The translations under genes and the position numbers were made by a program. From positions 1 through 64,000 of the forward strand of contig NZ_MZGT01000015.1 of the NCBI RefSeq assembly GCF_002029255.1: a stretch of 64,000 nucleotides of DNA, read 5' to 3'. This document shows, piece after piece, positions 1 through 9,493 of this stretch. The notes under the pieces were generated by a model. That model was given only the letters and a program-made list of their open reading frames with translations. It did no database searches and was not told the origin of the DNA. Every line of letters begins with the position of its first letter. Positions within the stretch are counted from its first letter, which is position 1. This DNA is from Clostridium chromiireducens (lineage in GTDB: Bacteria; Bacillota; Clostridia; Clostridiales; Clostridiaceae).

Positions 1-64
1 ATATAATAGCAATATAAATCATACTAATTCAATAGGAATAATAAGAAAAATATTACATGATGTT

Positions 65-366
65 AAAGCAATGAAGGGAAGAAGTATATTAAGGAAAGTT
101 TTCAGAGAGGAATTCTTAAAATGGCTGAAAGGAATTTTAAATGGAACTTAATAGAATGCATCCTGGAGCACTAAGGTGAACACAGGTATATGAAATAAAA
201 CAACAGAGAATCAAAGAGCAGTTATTTTATTACATACACATGACAGTAGGCTTAGCAGGAGTGCCTGATATAGCACAAAGAGATGTTATGTGAAATTTTG
301 CATAATAATCAGAGTGGGACCGCGGAATTTTTCTGCCTCTGTTTTTATAACAGGGGCACTTTTTAT
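65..366 (+). promoter_or_regulatory. T-box leader, cysteine-type
   Basis: The conserved T-box landmarks appear in order: CAGAGAG at about 105-111, a GNUG-type apical motif (GGCTG) near 123-127, a specifier stretch GAATGCATCC with the triplet TGC at 157-159, and the T-box bulge AGAGTGGGACCGCGG at 311-325. The triplet TGC reads as a cysteine codon, so uncharged tRNA-Cys is the likely ligand. A terminator hairpin follows directly. The downstream gene is a YezD-type sulfur-associated small protein, which fits cysteine control. The 5' end may lie slightly upstream of the position given. Confidence 0.82.
334..366 (+). terminator. Intrinsic terminator of the T-box leader
   Basis: TGCCTCTG (334-341) pairs with CAGGGGCA (351-358) and is followed by a short T run. 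The 5' arm lies just after the T-box bulge, as expected for a terminator that competes with the tRNA-stabilised antiterminator. Confidence 0.75.
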
Positions 367-453
367 CTATAGTAAGAAAATTATATAGTAATTTTTGAGG
401 GAGATTATTTATAATTCAAAAAAAAATTATAATTAAATGTTGGGGGAGATAGT

Positions 454-606
454 ATGGCTATTAACAGTAAAGTAATTTTAGAAAATAAAAAACTAGAAGA
501 AATACTAAAGATGATTGAAAAAATAAAGTATGGATCTGTAACGCTGATAATACAGGATGGAGTAATTATACAAGTTGATAAGAATGAGAAAATAAGAATG
601 AAGTAA
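454..606 (+). CDS. yezD: YezD family small protein (DUF2292)
   Basis: This is a 50-residue protein starting at an ATG preceded by GGGGGAGAT. It has the family core: an N-terminal helix with KLEEILKMIEKIKYGSVTL, then IIQDGVIIQVDKNEKIR. YezD proteins are small, of unknown biochemical role, and in Firmicutes often sit beside sulfate assimilation or cysteine biosynthesis genes. The cysteine-type T-box directly upstream and the sulfur cluster directly downstream support the same association here. No clear terminator separates it from the marD promoter, so read-through into the reductase genes is possible. Confidence 0.8.
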   Translation: MAINSKVILENKKLEEILKMIEKIKYGSVTLIIQDGVIIQVDKNEKIRMK

Positions 607-691
607 AAGCGCATTTTGGCTCAGGTTTTCGATTGAAAAAAAGAAATTTATTAGCGATAAGTTAATAATTAATATTTTATTGAAAAAGTTG

Positions 692-720
692 TTGACAAAT
701 GACAATAAAGGGAATATATT
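692..720 (+). promoter_or_regulatory. Promoter for marDK-metY
   Basis: TTGACA (692-697) and TATATT (715-720) are separated by 17 bases, a near-consensus sigma-A promoter. Transcription would begin near 727 and produce a leader of about 300 nt before marD. Confidence 0.65.
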
Positions 721-725
721 ATAAC

Positions 726-739
726 AAAACACAGTAAAC
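726..739 (+). promoter_or_regulatory. Candidate operator, copy 1
   Basis: The 14-mer AAAACACAGTAAAC lies across the predicted transcription start of marD. The same 14 bases occur upstream of mccB at 10459-10472. The position suits a repressor site. The regulator is not identified and is not encoded in this window. Confidence 0.4.
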
Positions 740-779
740 TTATATGAATAAGTGGAAAATTTATAGCATAGTATAAAGT

Positions 780-980
780 GAAACTTTTCAAGTGGAGTTT
801 TCGAGGTGCCCCTTGAGGGTAAACTTCAACTGAATTTAGTTGAACTTACCTAGAGTTGTATCACTGTTATCTCCTACTCAAAGAAATGGAGTTTTACAGT
901 GGCTAGACATCAGGTAAAAGTAAATCTGACTGGAAAACCAGAGGATGTACTTCTAGATATAGAAGTATGTCCTCTTTTCT
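780..980 (+). promoter_or_regulatory. Structured leader of marD (unrecognised RNA element)
   Basis: The leader contains a G-rich hairpin around TGCCCCTTGAGGGTA (807-821). A long stem follows, formed by TTCAACT (825-831) and AGTTGAA (838-844) with flanking GGTAA/CTTACC. A third stem runs from CACTGT (862-867) to ACAGTG (896-901), and an intrinsic terminator closes the leader. This is the layout of a riboswitch or attenuator. It does not fit the SAM-I, SAM-II, SAH, cobalamin, TPP or T-box consensus that I know. The GAGGGTA...TTCAACT part recurs in the marH leader. Confidence 0.55.
940..980 (+). terminator. Attenuator terminator before marD
   Basis: A 14-bp stem is formed by 940-953 with 962-975, containing two G-U pairs, and is followed by a T-rich run. 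It lies 55 nt before marD, so it must be overridden for marDK expression. The CTGG-AAAA-CCAG hairpin just upstream overlaps its 5' arm and could act as the alternative pairing. Confidence 0.7.
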
Positions 981-1034
981 TTTGTGCCTAAGGATTCTGC
1001 TTAAACAATGATTTAAAGGAGGAAAATTACGATT

Positions 1035-2516
1035 ATGGGAACAATCAATTTGAAAGAGTCTTCTGTAACTATAAGGGAAACTAGATTGGGCTCTATAACT
1101 GGATTTAATGGTTCAGCAAAGGAACTTGTAACATGTGCACATGCAGGAAAGTTAAAAGATAGTTCAAGAAAATTTTCCCAATGCATGGGGTGTAATGCAG
1201 GACATGCGTTTTGTCAGTTAGCAATGATAAGAGACGCTGTGGTTGTAAATCATGCGCCAGTGGGATGTGCAGGAGATTTCTTCGGTTTTAATTTTACCTA
1301 TAGAGTTGAACAGATGAAAAGAGATCTTCCAGCTACAATAGGAAGATATTTTAGTACCTGCATTGAAGAAAAAGATACTGTTTTCGGTGCTGCTAAGAAA
1401 TTAGAGGATACCGTAAGAGAAGCTTATAAAAGGACAAAACCTAATGCAATCTTTGTTACAACATCTTGTGCATCTGGAATCATAGGTGAAGATGTTGATG
1501 CAATAACCGAGGGGCTATCAAAGGAACTAGGAATACCAGTTATATCTTGTTCTTGTGAAGGCTTTAGATCAAAGATTTGGACAACAGGATTTGATGCTGC
1601 TTATCATTCTATTTTAAGAAAATTAGTAAAGCCTCCAAGAAAGAAGACTAATAAGGTTAATGTTGCTAACTTTTGGGGAAGTCACATTTTTGATGAATTT
1701 TTAAGTAGGTTAGGTTATGAGGCACAATACATTGTACCATTTTCAACAGTTGCAGAACTTGAATATATTTCAGAAGCAACAGCAACAATTCATGTGTGTT
1801 CTTCACTAAGTACTTACTTAGGAGCAGCTTTAGAGCAAGAATATGGAGTAAAGGAAATAAAGGCTCCACCAGCATATGGGATAGAAGGAACTGACATATG
1901 GATGAGAGATATAGGGAAAGTATTAGATAGGGAAGAAGAAATTGAAAAAATTATAAAAGAAGAACATGAAAGAGTCCTCCCGAAGCTTGAAGAATATAGA
2001 GAGAAACTAAAAGGAAAGACCGCATATGTAACAGCGGGAGCGGCTCATGGCCATGCAATAATAGCAATGCTTAGAGAGCTTGGGTTAAATGTTCAAGGAG
2101 CCGCAATATTTCATCATGATCCTTTATATGATAATAAAAATAAGGATTCAGATGCTTTGGCACAAGCTGTAAATATTTATGGAGATATTAAACACTATAA
2201 TGTTTGTAATAAACAAGCTTATGAACTTGTAAATATCTTAAATAGAGTTAGACCAGACTTAATGATTGCAAGACATGGTGGAATGACTATGTGGGGAGCC
2301 AAACTTGGTATACCAACGTTGTTAATTGGAGATGAACAGTTTGGATTTGGATATCAAGGAGTTTTAAATTATGCATCAAGAATAGTAGAAACAATTGATA
2401 ATAAAGAATTTGTGAGTAACTTGGCTAAGCATAGCACAATGCCATATACAAAATGGTGGCTAGATCAAGATCCATTTACTTTCTTAGGAGGTAATACTAG
2501 TGTCGAAAATTATTGA
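1035..2516 (+). CDS. marD: Nitrogenase-like component 1 alpha subunit, probable methylthio-alkane reductase MarD
   Basis: This 493-residue NifD-family protein has an ATG start preceded by AAAGGAGG. Candidate P-cluster-type cysteines are C53 (MGCNAG, with C50), C78 (PVGCAG) and C145 (TTSCASGIIGEDVD). C255 in IHVCSSLS is placed like the cofactor cysteine of NifD. The protein overlaps the NifK-like gene and is clustered with NifH-like and NifB-like genes, so the enzyme is probably a two-component metalloreductase. The neighbours make methionine and cysteine rather than assimilate nitrogen, and no NifE, NifN or NifV is present. That points to the group IV methylthio-alkane reductases, which release methanethiol from compounds such as dimethyl sulfide or 2-methylthioethanol. 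The substrate is inferred, and another nitrogenase-like activity is possible. Confidence 0.75.
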   Translation: MGTINLKESSVTIRETRLGSITGFNGSAKELVTCAHAGKLKDSSRKFSQCMGCNAGHAFCQLAMIRDAVVVNHAPVGCAGDFFGFNFTYRVEQMKRDLPATIGRYFSTCIEEKDTVFGAAKKLEDTVREAYKRTKPNAIFVTTSCASGIIGEDVDAITEGLSKELGIPVISCSCEGFRSKIWTTGFDAAYHSILRKLVKPPRKKTNKVNVANFWGSHIFDEFLSRLGYEAQYIVPFSTVAELEYISEATATIHVCSSLSTYLGAALEQEYGVKEIKAPPAYGIEGTDIWMRDIGKVLDREEEIEKIIKEEHERVLPKLEEYREKLKGKTAYVTAGAAHGHAIIAMLRELGLNVQGAAIFHHDPLYDNKNKDSDALAQAVNIYGDIKHYNVCNKQAYELVNILNRVRPDLMIARHGGMTMWGAKLGIPTLLIGDEQFGFGYQGVLNYASRIVETIDNKEFVSNLAKHSTMPYTKWWLDQDPFTFLGGNTSVENY

Positions 2517-3828
2517 ACAACCTAGATTTTCCTGTGCTTTAGGAGCACAGCAAACAGTAATAGCTATAAAACGAGGAGTTCCTATACTACATTCTGGACC
2601 AGGATGCAGCAATAAAATCAGTTCTTTAATAGGACAAGGTGAAGGCTATGCTGGAGGAAATACAATTCCATGTACTAATGCAACAGAAGCTGATGTGGTA
2701 TTTGGCGGGGAACGAAAGCTTAAAGATGTTATTAATGGAGCCTTCCAAGTAATAGATGCTGATTTGTATGTGGTGCTTACTGGCTGCACATCAGATATTG
2801 TTGGAGATGATATAGGAAGCGTTACATCAAAATATCAAGAAAAAGACAAACCTATTGTATATGTAGAGACAGGTGGATTTAAAAGCAACAACTATGTAAG
2901 CCATAGTGAAGTTGTTAATGCAATAATTGATCAGTATGTAGATAAATTTAAAAACAACAATGGTGTAAAAAAGGGACTTGTAAATGTATTTGCAACAGTA
3001 CCTTACCAAGATCCATATTGGAGTGGAAATTTAGAAGAAATAAAAAGGGTTCTTGAAGGTATTGGCCTAGATGTAAATATACTTTTTGGAAACGAATCTA
3101 ATGGTATTGAGGAATGGAAGACAATACCTAATGCAGAGTTTAATATAGTTGCAAGCTCATGGGTAGGCTTAAATATCGCAGAACATTTAAAAAATAAATA
3201 TAAAACACCATATGTACATTTTCCATACTTACCAATAGGAGCAATTGCGACATCGAAGTTTTTGAGACAAGTTAGTGAATTTGGGCATTTGGATAAAAAT
3301 AAAGTTGAGAATTTTATTAAGAAAGAGGAAGAAAAATTTTATTTTCATATTGAAAAAACTGCGGACTTCATGCTCGAGTTTAGATATGGATTACCTAGAA
3401 AATTCTACAGTATTTTGGATTCATCATATTCCTTAGGATTTTCTAAGTTTCTATTGAATGAACTCGGAATACTTCCTGGTAAACAATTTATTATTGATGA
3501 TACACCCGAACAATATAAAGAATCTATAATAAAAGAATTTGAGAATATATCTGAATATAGGTCAGCAGAAGTTGAATTTAATGTAGATGCTGGAGCAGTT
3601 CAATTGGAAATAGAAAAGGAAAAAGAAAAAGATTTTCAAGAAGGCAGGGCTTTAATACTTGGAAGTGGCTGGGATAGAGATTTAGCGACAAAATTAAATG
3701 CAGATTTGCTTATCACTAGTGTACCAGTAACTTATAGACTTGTATTAAATTGTGGTTATGCTGGATATAATGGTGGGCTTAGAGCAATTGAAGATATATA
3801 TGATAGAGTATTAAACACCTATAGATAG
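2500..3828 (+). CDS. marK: Nitrogenase-like component 1 beta subunit, probable MarK
   Basis: This 442-residue NifK-family protein starts at a GTG 17 bases inside the end of marD, with TTAGGAGG in front, so the two subunits are translationally coupled. Cysteines C12, C36 (SGPGCSNK) and C96 (LTGCTSDIVGDD) lie where P-cluster ligands are expected. The C-terminus keeps the family pattern (GWDRDLA...VTYRLVLNCGYAGYNGGLRAIEDIYD). With MarD it should form the cytoplasmic heterotetramer that holds the catalytic metallocluster and takes electrons from MarH. Confidence 0.74.
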   Translation: MSKIIEQPRFSCALGAQQTVIAIKRGVPILHSGPGCSNKISSLIGQGEGYAGGNTIPCTNATEADVVFGGERKLKDVINGAFQVIDADLYVVLTGCTSDIVGDDIGSVTSKYQEKDKPIVYVETGGFKSNNYVSHSEVVNAIIDQYVDKFKNNNGVKKGLVNVFATVPYQDPYWSGNLEEIKRVLEGIGLDVNILFGNESNGIEEWKTIPNAEFNIVASSWVGLNIAEHLKNKYKTPYVHFPYLPIGAIATSKFLRQVSEFGHLDKNKVENFIKKEEEKFYFHIEKTADFMLEFRYGLPRKFYSILDSSYSLGFSKFLLNELGILPGKQFIIDDTPEQYKESIIKEFENISEYRSAEVEFNVDAGAVQLEIEKEKEKDFQEGRALILGSGWDRDLATKLNADLLITSVPVTYRLVLNCGYAGYNGGLRAIEDIYDRVLNTYR

Positions 3829-4029
3829 GAATTTATATATTAAAATATTTAAATATATACCTATATAAATATTTATAGATAAATAGATGGTCCACGCAGA
3901 ATCATAATTTATTAGGTGCTAGAAATTAAAGAGTATTAGAGAATTTTAGAGGTTTTAAATATGAGCATTTTTATAAGAATACTGTATGTTAAATAAAAAG
4001 TAATAGAGAGAAAAGTGGAGGGATGTTAG

Positions 4030-5328
4030 ATGGGAGATTATAATTTTGACACAATTAAAGTTAGGGGAGGATATACTCCAAAGGATCACAATTATTCAGT
4101 TTCAGTGCCAATATATGCAACTGCATCATTTGAAGTAGGGGAAGCAGAAAGGTTTGAAAGATTAGCTAGTCTTTCTGAGGAGGGTTATATTTACAGCAGA
4201 TTAAGTAATCCAACAGTAAGTGTATTGGAAAATAGAATAGCTATTTTAGATGGTGGAGTTGCAGCCGTAGCAGTTGCATCAGGAATGGCAGCTATAACTT
4301 ACGCATTATTAGCAGTAGCTGAAGGTGGAGGAAGAATCTTAACAACTCATCAATTATATGGTGGAACAGTTGATGCTTTAAAAAAGCTATACCCAAGGTT
4401 TGGAATTCAAATTGACAGTATCGATAATGATGGTGGAGCTGAGGAGTTTAAAAAAGCTATAAAGGAAGATACAAAAGCAATATTCATAGAAACTATTAGT
4501 AATCCAAATGCAATTTTATCTGATATAAAAGAAATAGCAAAGGTTGCTCATGAAAATAATATTCCATTAATTGTTGATAATACTTTTGCGACTCCATATC
4601 TATTTAATCCAATTAAACATGGAGCAGATATTGTAATTTATTCTGCTACGAAAGCTTTAAGTGGACATGGAAATGTTATTGCTGGAGTAATTGTCGATAG
4701 CGGTAAGTTCAATTGGGCAAATGGAAAATTTCCTCAGTTCTCAGAACCATATTTTACTTTGAAAGATCTGAATGGTAATGAAAGAAGCTATATTGATGCA
4801 TTTAAAGAAAGTGCATTTGCAGGAAAAGTAAGATTAGATTATTTAACGTATTTTGGAGCGGTTCTAAGTCCTTTTGATGCTTACTTAATATTACTAGGTC
4901 TAGAAACATTATCAGAAAGAGTCCAAAAACAGGTTAGCAATACACAAAAAATAATAGATTATTTAAAGACTGAAGAAGGAGTAAGTTGGATAAGCTATCC
5001 AACTATCGAAACAAGTTCATATAAATCTTTAGCAGATAAATATTTTTCTAAAGGAGCAGGGTCGACATTTACATTTGGATTTAATGGAACTCCTGAACAA
5101 ATTAACAAACTAATAAATTCGGTAAAATTATTCAGCTATCAAGCTAACGTAGGGGATGCTAGATCTTTAATTATAAATGTTGCAAAAACAACACATGGTG
5201 AGTTAACCGAGGAGCAGTTAAAGTTAGCAAAGATATCAGAAGAAACAATAAGACTTTCAATAGGACTTGAGGATTCTGATGATTTGATAAATGATTTAAA
5301 GCAAGCATTTAGAGAGGCATTTAAGTAA
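4030..5328 (+). CDS. metY: O-acetylhomoserine sulfhydrylase
   Basis: This 432-residue PLP enzyme of the Cys/Met metabolism family has the Schiff-base lysine at about K208 in YSATKALSGHG. The MetY-specific region between that lysine and the C-terminus includes the extended NGNERSYIDAFKESAF segment and NVGDARSLIINVAKTTHG. It joins O-acetylhomoserine with sulfide or methanethiol to give homocysteine or methionine. Its place directly after marDK suggests that methanethiol from the reductase is its main substrate. It starts at an ATG behind GTGGAGGG. It may share the marD transcript, since the 200-nt gap contains no obvious terminator. Confidence 0.88.
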   Translation: MGDYNFDTIKVRGGYTPKDHNYSVSVPIYATASFEVGEAERFERLASLSEEGYIYSRLSNPTVSVLENRIAILDGGVAAVAVASGMAAITYALLAVAEGGGRILTTHQLYGGTVDALKKLYPRFGIQIDSIDNDGGAEEFKKAIKEDTKAIFIETISNPNAILSDIKEIAKVAHENNIPLIVDNTFATPYLFNPIKHGADIVIYSATKALSGHGNVIAGVIVDSGKFNWANGKFPQFSEPYFTLKDLNGNERSYIDAFKESAFAGKVRLDYLTYFGAVLSPFDAYLILLGLETLSERVQKQVSNTQKIIDYLKTEEGVSWISYPTIETSSYKSLADKYFSKGAGSTFTFGFNGTPEQINKLINSVKLFSYQANVGDARSLIINVAKTTHGELTEEQLKLAKISEETIRLSIGLEDSDDLINDLKQAFREAFK

Positions 5329-5429
5329 ATCTAGTTAAAAGCTTTAGGCATATGAAAAGCAAAATGATTTTTAAAATCAATGAAATTTAATTGATGAGTA
5401 TAGTTTCATATGTTCAATATTAAAGTTTT

Positions 5430-6432
<1,003 letters not shown>

Positions 6433-6461
6433 ATTAAGGGAAATAATGGGGAGGCAATTTT

Positions 6462-7241
6462 ATGATATCTGTTATGAATGTAAGCAAGACATTTAATACT
6501 CCAACTGGAAAGGTAGAAGTATTAAAGAATATAAATTTAAGTGTTGAAAACGGTGATGTTTTTGGAATAATAGGTTTTAGTGGTGCAGGAAAATCTACAT
6601 TAATTAGATGTTTAAATGGACTAGAAAAACCTGATTCAGGGAACATAATTATTGGAGAAAATGAAATAACTAAGTTAAATCGAAAAGAACTAAGAAATGC
6701 TAGAAAGAAAATAGGAATGATATTTCAACAATTTAATTTATTTGATTCAAGAACTGTTTATGAGAACATTGCTTTCCCATTAGAAATATCAGAGTATAAA
6801 AAAGAAAAGATAAAAAGCAGGGTTGAAGAGATATTAGATTTAGTAGAACTATCAGAAAAACGAGATTCATATCCATTGCAGTTAAGTGGGGGGCAAAAGC
6901 AGAGAGTAGGTATTGCAAGAGCATTAGCTAACAATCCAGATGTATTATTAAGCGATGAAGCAACTTCTGCTTTAGATCCCCAAACAACTTTTTCTATTTT
7001 AGAACTTTTAAAAAATATAAACAAGAGATTAAATCTAACAATAGTAATAATAACCCATGAATTAGATGTTCTAAGATATTGTACAAATAATATGGTGGTT
7101 TTAGAAGATGGACATATTGTTGAAAATGGAAGTACAGAAAATTTATTTTTAAATCCCCAAAGTGATACTTTAAAGAATTTTATTAACATTACAAATGGAT
7201 TTCAAAGAAATAGAAATTATTCAGGAGGTGAAGGAATATGA
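6462..7241 (+). CDS. metN: Methionine ABC transporter ATP-binding protein
   Basis: This 259-residue ABC ATPase has Walker A GFSGAGKS (38-45), signature LSGGQKQR and Walker B VLLSDEA followed by TSALDP. With MetI and MetQ it forms a methionine/methyl-thio compound importer at the membrane. It is about 80 residues shorter than typical MetN and lacks the C-terminal NIL regulatory domain through which methionine inhibits the E. coli transporter. It overlaps metI by 4 bases. Confidence 0.87.
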   Translation: MISVMNVSKTFNTPTGKVEVLKNINLSVENGDVFGIIGFSGAGKSTLIRCLNGLEKPDSGNIIIGENEITKLNRKELRNARKKIGMIFQQFNLFDSRTVYENIAFPLEISEYKKEKIKSRVEEILDLVELSEKRDSYPLQLSGGQKQRVGIARALANNPDVLLSDEATSALDPQTTFSILELLKNINKRLNLTIVIITHELDVLRYCTNNMVVLEDGHIVENGSTENLFLNPQSDTLKNFINITNGFQRNRNYSGGEGI

Positions 7242-7906
7242 GTAATGATTTAATAGGACTGCTTTTAACTGGGACAAAAGAAACTTTATATATGGTGTTT
7301 ATTTCATCAATAATAGCTTTTTTACTTGGTGTACCCATTGGAGTTTTATTAGTTGTTAGTGATAAAGGAGGCATATTTCCTTTACTTAAAGTAAATAAAA
7401 TAGTTGGCTTTATAATTAATGTAATAAGGTCAATGCCGGAAATGATACTCGTAATTATTTTATTACCACTTGCAAAACTAATAGTTGGAACAACATTAGG
7501 TGCAAATGCAGCTATAATTTCTATTTCGATAGGTTCAGCACCATTTCTTGCAAGAATAATTGAAAATAGCTTAAAGGAAGTTGAGTTTGGGAAGATAGAG
7601 GCGGCAGAATCAATGGGAGCGGCTCCTCTTGAGATAATAAAAAAAGTGCTTCTTCCAGAAGCCCTTCCCTCAATTGTAAGAGGAATAACTATAGCAATAA
7701 TAGGAATAATAGGCTTTACAGCTATAGCTGGCGCAATTGGTGCAGGGGGGCTTGGAAGTTTAGCTATAAGATTTGGTTACCAAAGATTTCGTACAGATGT
7801 ACTCATAGGAACTGTAGTTATTTTAGTAGTCATTGTACAATCGATCCAACTTATTGGAGATTTTATTGCAAGATCAATTAATAGGAAGAGATTTAAGTTC
7901 GAATAA
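7238..7906 (+). CDS. metI: Methionine ABC transporter permease
   Basis: This 222-residue integral membrane protein has about five or six hydrophobic segments. The EAA-loop region (EAAESMGAAPLEIIKKVLLPEALPSI) is the docking site for MetN. It starts with ATG overlapping the metN stop (ATGA), behind CAGGAGGTG. It is the membrane channel of the MetNIQ importer. Confidence 0.88.
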   Translation: MSNDLIGLLLTGTKETLYMVFISSIIAFLLGVPIGVLLVVSDKGGIFPLLKVNKIVGFIINVIRSMPEMILVIILLPLAKLIVGTTLGANAAIISISIGSAPFLARIIENSLKEVEFGKIEAAESMGAAPLEIIKKVLLPEALPSIVRGITIAIIGIIGFTAIAGAIGAGGLGSLAIRFGYQRFRTDVLIGTVVILVVIVQSIQLIGDFIARSINRKRFKFE

Positions 7907-7984
7907 ATTAAGTTGATTTAATATGTGATATATTGAATTTTGTTATAAATGTTTATTTAAACATTGTTTTAAAGAAAACTTTTT

Positions 7985-8009
7985 AAAAAGGTTTCAATAA
8001 AACCTTTAA
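7985..8009 (+). other. Small hairpin between metI and metQ
   Basis: AAAGGTTT and AAACCTTT flank a five-base loop, with no T run after it. In ABC operons such a structure between permease and binding-protein genes can stabilise or process the mRNA. That role is inferred here. Confidence 0.3.
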
Positions 8010-8150
8010 AGAATAAATAAATTTTTAAATAAAACTTCTTAACAACTTAAAAAGAAAAAAAGTAAACAATATAACAATTTATAGGAAACATGCGGGTTTT
8101 AAGGGAATTGGGAGGGTATATCAAGATAAATGAATATGGAGGGAATTAAA

Positions 8151-8996
8151 ATGAAGAAAAAATTATTATCAATAATTACAAGTGGATTACTTTTAATTGG
8201 AGTATTTGCTGGCTGCTCAGCTAGTAAAGAGGATACAAGCAAGGCTACAAGTGCACCAGCTACAACTGAAAAGAGTGAAGTGACTCTAAAAGTAGGTGCA
8301 GCATTATCACCACATGCCGAGATATTAGAGCATATTAAACCGAAATTAAAGGAACAAGGTATTAACTTGGAAATAGTAACTCTTGATGATGAAGGTCAGT
8401 TAAATCCAGCACTGGATGAAAAACAAATTGATGCAAACTACTTTCAACATGTTCCTTATTTAGAATCAATATCAAAAGAAAAGGGATATAATTTTGAAGT
8501 TGCAGGAAAAATTCATGTTGAGCCTATAGGATTATATTCAAATAAAATAAAATCTATAAATGATTTAAAAGATGGGGACAAGATAGGTATACCTAATAAT
8601 CCTTCAAATGAATATAGAGCGTTGGTTCTTCTTGAAAAAAATGGCCTTATTAAGTTAAAAAGCGGATTAGTAAATTATTCTGCGACTCCAAATGATATAG
8701 CAGAAAATCCTAAACATCTTGAATTTGTAGAAGCAGATGCAGCCCAATTACCAAGATCTCTTGGGGATTTAGCTGGAGCAGTTATAAATACTAATATTAT
8801 TTTAGATGCTAAAATTGATCCGAATACAGCTATTATTAGAGAAAGTGGAGATTCTCCTTATGCGAATATAATTACAGTTAGAAAAGGAGATAAAGATAGA
8901 AAAGAAATCAAAGCACTTATATCTGCGCTAACAACTGATGATGTTAAAAACTTTATTAAAGAAAAATATGGTACAGCTGTAGTTCCAGCATTCTAA
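8151..8996 (+). CDS. metQ: Methionine-binding lipoprotein
   Basis: This 281-residue NlpA/MetQ-family protein has a lipoprotein signal ending in the lipobox IGVFAGC. The mature domain (KVGAALSPHAEILEHIKPKLKEQG, then NYFQHVPYLE) is typical of MetQ. It is anchored outside the membrane and delivers substrate to MetIN. The ATG at 8151 is preferred because GGAGGG lies seven bases upstream. An in-frame ATG at 8130 is less well placed. Confidence 0.87.
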   Translation: MKKKLLSIITSGLLLIGVFAGCSASKEDTSKATSAPATTEKSEVTLKVGAALSPHAEILEHIKPKLKEQGINLEIVTLDDEGQLNPALDEKQIDANYFQHVPYLESISKEKGYNFEVAGKIHVEPIGLYSNKIKSINDLKDGDKIGIPNNPSNEYRALVLLEKNGLIKLKSGLVNYSATPNDIAENPKHLEFVEADAAQLPRSLGDLAGAVINTNIILDAKIDPNTAIIRESGDSPYANIITVRKGDKDRKEIKALISALTTDDVKNFIKEKYGTAVVPAF

Positions 8997-9010
8997 AAGG
9001 GGAGAAAAGT

Positions 9011-9358
9011 ATGTTATATAAAATAGCATTTGCTAGCAGTGATGGAAAAGTTGTAAATCAACATTTTGGAAGAACAAAACAATTTCTAATTGTTGAAGTA
9101 GATGATAAAGACTATAAGTATGTTGGAACACGATTTAATGAACCGTCATGTCAAGAATTTCAGCATACTGAAGATGCTTTAAGTCAATCTATTGAATTAA
9201 TATCAGATTGTAAGGCAGTTTTTGTTGCAAGAATTGGACAAGGGGCTTTAGCTGAGGTTGAGGCTAAAGGAATAAAAGGAATTGAAGCTCCTTATTTTAT
9301 AGAGGATATACTAGAAAAAGTGTTAAATTCAAAAGTTAATATTTTAGATTTATATTAA
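9011..9358 (+). CDS. NifX/NifB-C-terminal-like cofactor-binding protein
   Basis: This 115-residue protein of the dinitrogenase iron-molybdenum cofactor family opens with KIAFASSDGKVVNQHFGRTKQFLIVEVD, the usual beta-strand and HFGR motif. Relatives bind or carry NifB-co type clusters. It lies 14 bases after metQ and before the NifB-like gene. Since that NifB-like protein lacks a C-terminal NifX domain, this gene may supply the missing function as a separate chain. Confidence 0.8.
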   Translation: MLYKIAFASSDGKVVNQHFGRTKQFLIVEVDDKDYKYVGTRFNEPSCQEFQHTEDALSQSIELISDCKAVFVARIGQGALAEVEAKGIKGIEAPYFIEDILEKVLNSKVNILDLY

Positions 9359-9493
9359 TAATGATGGGGTTAGAAGTATAACACAAATGGTCATATAATA
9401 GTTAAATAATTTAATAGAATTAGAATACAAATTAATTAAACTTTGTATAGCAAGTTAGTTTTGCTCAAAGTTAATGTAAAGGAAGTGAATTAT

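Noticed and set aside
780-980. SAM-I, SAH, cobalamin or Moco riboswitch before marD
   Set aside because: None of the conserved cores that I can recall for these classes could be found in either strand. A covariance search would be decisive.
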